Origin: Mammaliicoccus sciuri
GTDB taxonomy: Bacteria > Bacillota > Bacilli > Staphylococcales > Staphylococcaceae
Assembly: GCF_025561425.1 (NCBI RefSeq)
Contig: NZ_CP094824.1
Span: 1,178,001-1,242,000, forward strand
Length of the DNA: 64,000 nt
Direction of reading: 5' to 3'
The translations under genes and the position numbers were made by a program. A model generated the notes under the pieces. That model was not told the origin of the DNA. It saw only the letters and a program-made list of their open reading frames with translations, and made no database searches. Shown piece by piece: positions 63,116 to 64,000 of this stretch (positions are counted from its first letter, which is position 1; each line of letters starts with the position of its first letter).

Positions 63116-64000
63116 TTGTCATTAAGAGATGATGCACTATATATGCATAAAGAAAAACAAGGTAAATTAGGCGTTTATGCCAAAGTTAAAGTTACTAATA
63201 AAGAGGAGTTAAGTCTTGCTTATTCTCCAGGTGTTGCTGAACCTTGTAAAGATATACATGAAGAAGTAAGAAAAGTATATGACTATACAATGAAATCAAA
63301 TGCAGTAGCTGTAATTACAGATGGAACAGCTGTATTAGGTTTAGGTGATATTGGTCCTGAAGCAAGTATTCCTGTTATGGAAGGGAAAGCAGTTTTATTC
63401 AAAAGTTTTGCTGGTGTAGATGGTGTACCAATCGCACTTAATACGACAGACGTTGATGAAATTGTGAATACTGTTAAATTATTAGAACCTAACTACGGTG
63501 GCGTTAACTTAGAAGATATTTCAGCACCTCGATGCTTTGAAATTGAAGAACGTCTAAAAAAAGAAACCAAAATACCTGTCTTTCATGATGATCAGCATGG
63601 TACGGCTATCGTAACGGTTGCTGGTTTGATTAATGCATTGAAAATTACTGACAGAAAATTATCCGATATAAAAGTTGTTTTAAACGGTGCAGGTGCAGCA
63701 GGAATTGCAATTATTAAATTATTATACAGTTATGGTGTAAGAAATATGATTATGTGTGATTCTAGAGGTGCGATTTACGAAGACCGTTCTTATGGTATGA
63801 ATCCTACTAAAGACTTTGTTGCGAAATGGACAAACAAAGACAAAACAAAAGGTCAATTATCAGATGTTATTAAAGATGCGGATGTATTCGTAGGTGTATC
63901 TGTTGAAGGCGCATTAACTAAAGAATTAGTTGAAACAATGGCTGAAGATCCAATTATCTTTGCTATGGCTAACCCAGTTCCTGAAATTATGCCAGATTTA
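63116..64000 (+). CDS. NAD(P)-dependent malic enzyme (partial, runs off the window)
   Basis: TTG start after AAGGGATGA gives MSLRDDALYMHKEKQGKLGVYAKVKVTNKEELSLAYSPGVAEPCKDI; 295 codons are visible. Malic-enzyme motifs: VITDGTAVLGLGDIGPEASIPVMEGKAVLFKSF, DISAPRCFEIEERL, VFHDDQHGTAIVTVAGLINAL, and the NAD-binding VVLNGAGAAGIAIIKLL. Converts malate to pyruvate and CO2. In staphylococci it follows dnaE and precedes accDA. A -10-like TATAAT lies at 63074-63079. Confidence 0.95.
   Translation, partial: MSLRDDALYMHKEKQGKLGVYAKVKVTNKEELSLAYSPGVAEPCKDIHEEVRKVYDYTMKSNAVAVITDGTAVLGLGDIGPEASIPVMEGKAVLFKSFAGVDGVPIALNTTDVDEIVNTVKLLEPNYGGVNLEDISAPRCFEIEERLKKETKIPVFHDDQHGTAIVTVAGLINALKITDRKLSDIKVVLNGAGAAGIAIIKLLYSYGVRNMIMCDSRGAIYEDRSYGMNPTKDFVAKWTNKDKTKGQLSDVIKDADVFVGVSVEGALTKELVETMAEDPIIFAMANPVPEIMPDL

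Overview
The window is AT-rich DNA from a low-GC Gram-positive bacterium. Protein sequences and gene order point to the family Staphylococcaceae, close to Staphylococcus or Mammaliicoccus. The core order rnc-smc-ftsY-ylxM-ffh, rpsP-rimM-trmD-rplS, rbgA-rnhB-sucCD, topA-trmFO-xerC-hslVU-codY, rpsB-tsf-pyrH-frr-uppS-cdsA-dxr-rseP-proS-polC-rimP-nusA-infB is the staphylococcal one. I cannot fix the species from sequence alone.

Layout. (1) 1-3.7 kb: the 3' part of a two-domain wall-polymer transferase (GT2 plus CDP-glycerol glycerophosphotransferase) with a frameshift, a truncated IS3-family element, and a secreted CHAP-domain hydrolase. (2) 3.8-47.9 kb: the long core block, mostly on the + strand. 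It covers RNA processing, SRP targeting, ribosome and tRNA maturation, the TCA step SucCD, topoisomerase I, XerC, HslVU, CodY, translation factors, isoprenoid, phospholipid and RIP-protease genes, PolC and IF2. Variable items inside it are a divergent csbB-like/yfhO glycosylation pair whose yfhO is frameshifted at a homopolymer, a NERD-domain protein, a pair of palindromic repeats, and a dprA gene reduced to 73 codons. (3) 47.9-54.4 kb: a junction zone with an ogt-type methyltransferase and an ABC-2 exporter. Its permease is split by an IS30-family element that itself carries an IS3-family insertion, and a full IS3-family copy follows whose transposase orfB is identical to that of the truncated copy at 2 kb. 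(4) 54.4-64 kb: cutC, an M24 peptidase, a UPF0173 hydrolase, ytoI, ytpI, nrnA, dnaE and the start of an NAD(P)-malic enzyme gene.

The main observation is architectural. From what I recall of S. aureus, the infB block and the dnaE/malic-enzyme block lie on opposite replichores, far apart and in opposite orientation. Here they sit about 6 kb apart, in the order and strand pattern expected after an inversion across the terminus, with the junction filled by insertion sequences. The left edge of the rnc block is also non-canonical: acpP, fabG, fabD and plsX are absent upstream of rnc.

Several variable genes are damaged (the tagF-like gene, yfhO, the ABC permease and dprA). The single-base frameshifts could be real decay, phase variation or homopolymer sequencing errors. 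I found no CRISPR array, rRNA, tRNA, prophage or convincing undescribed multi-gene system. The most open leads are the tandem palindromic repeats at 22.2 kb, the NERD/zinc-ribbon protein beside the collapsed dprA, and the rearrangement junction.
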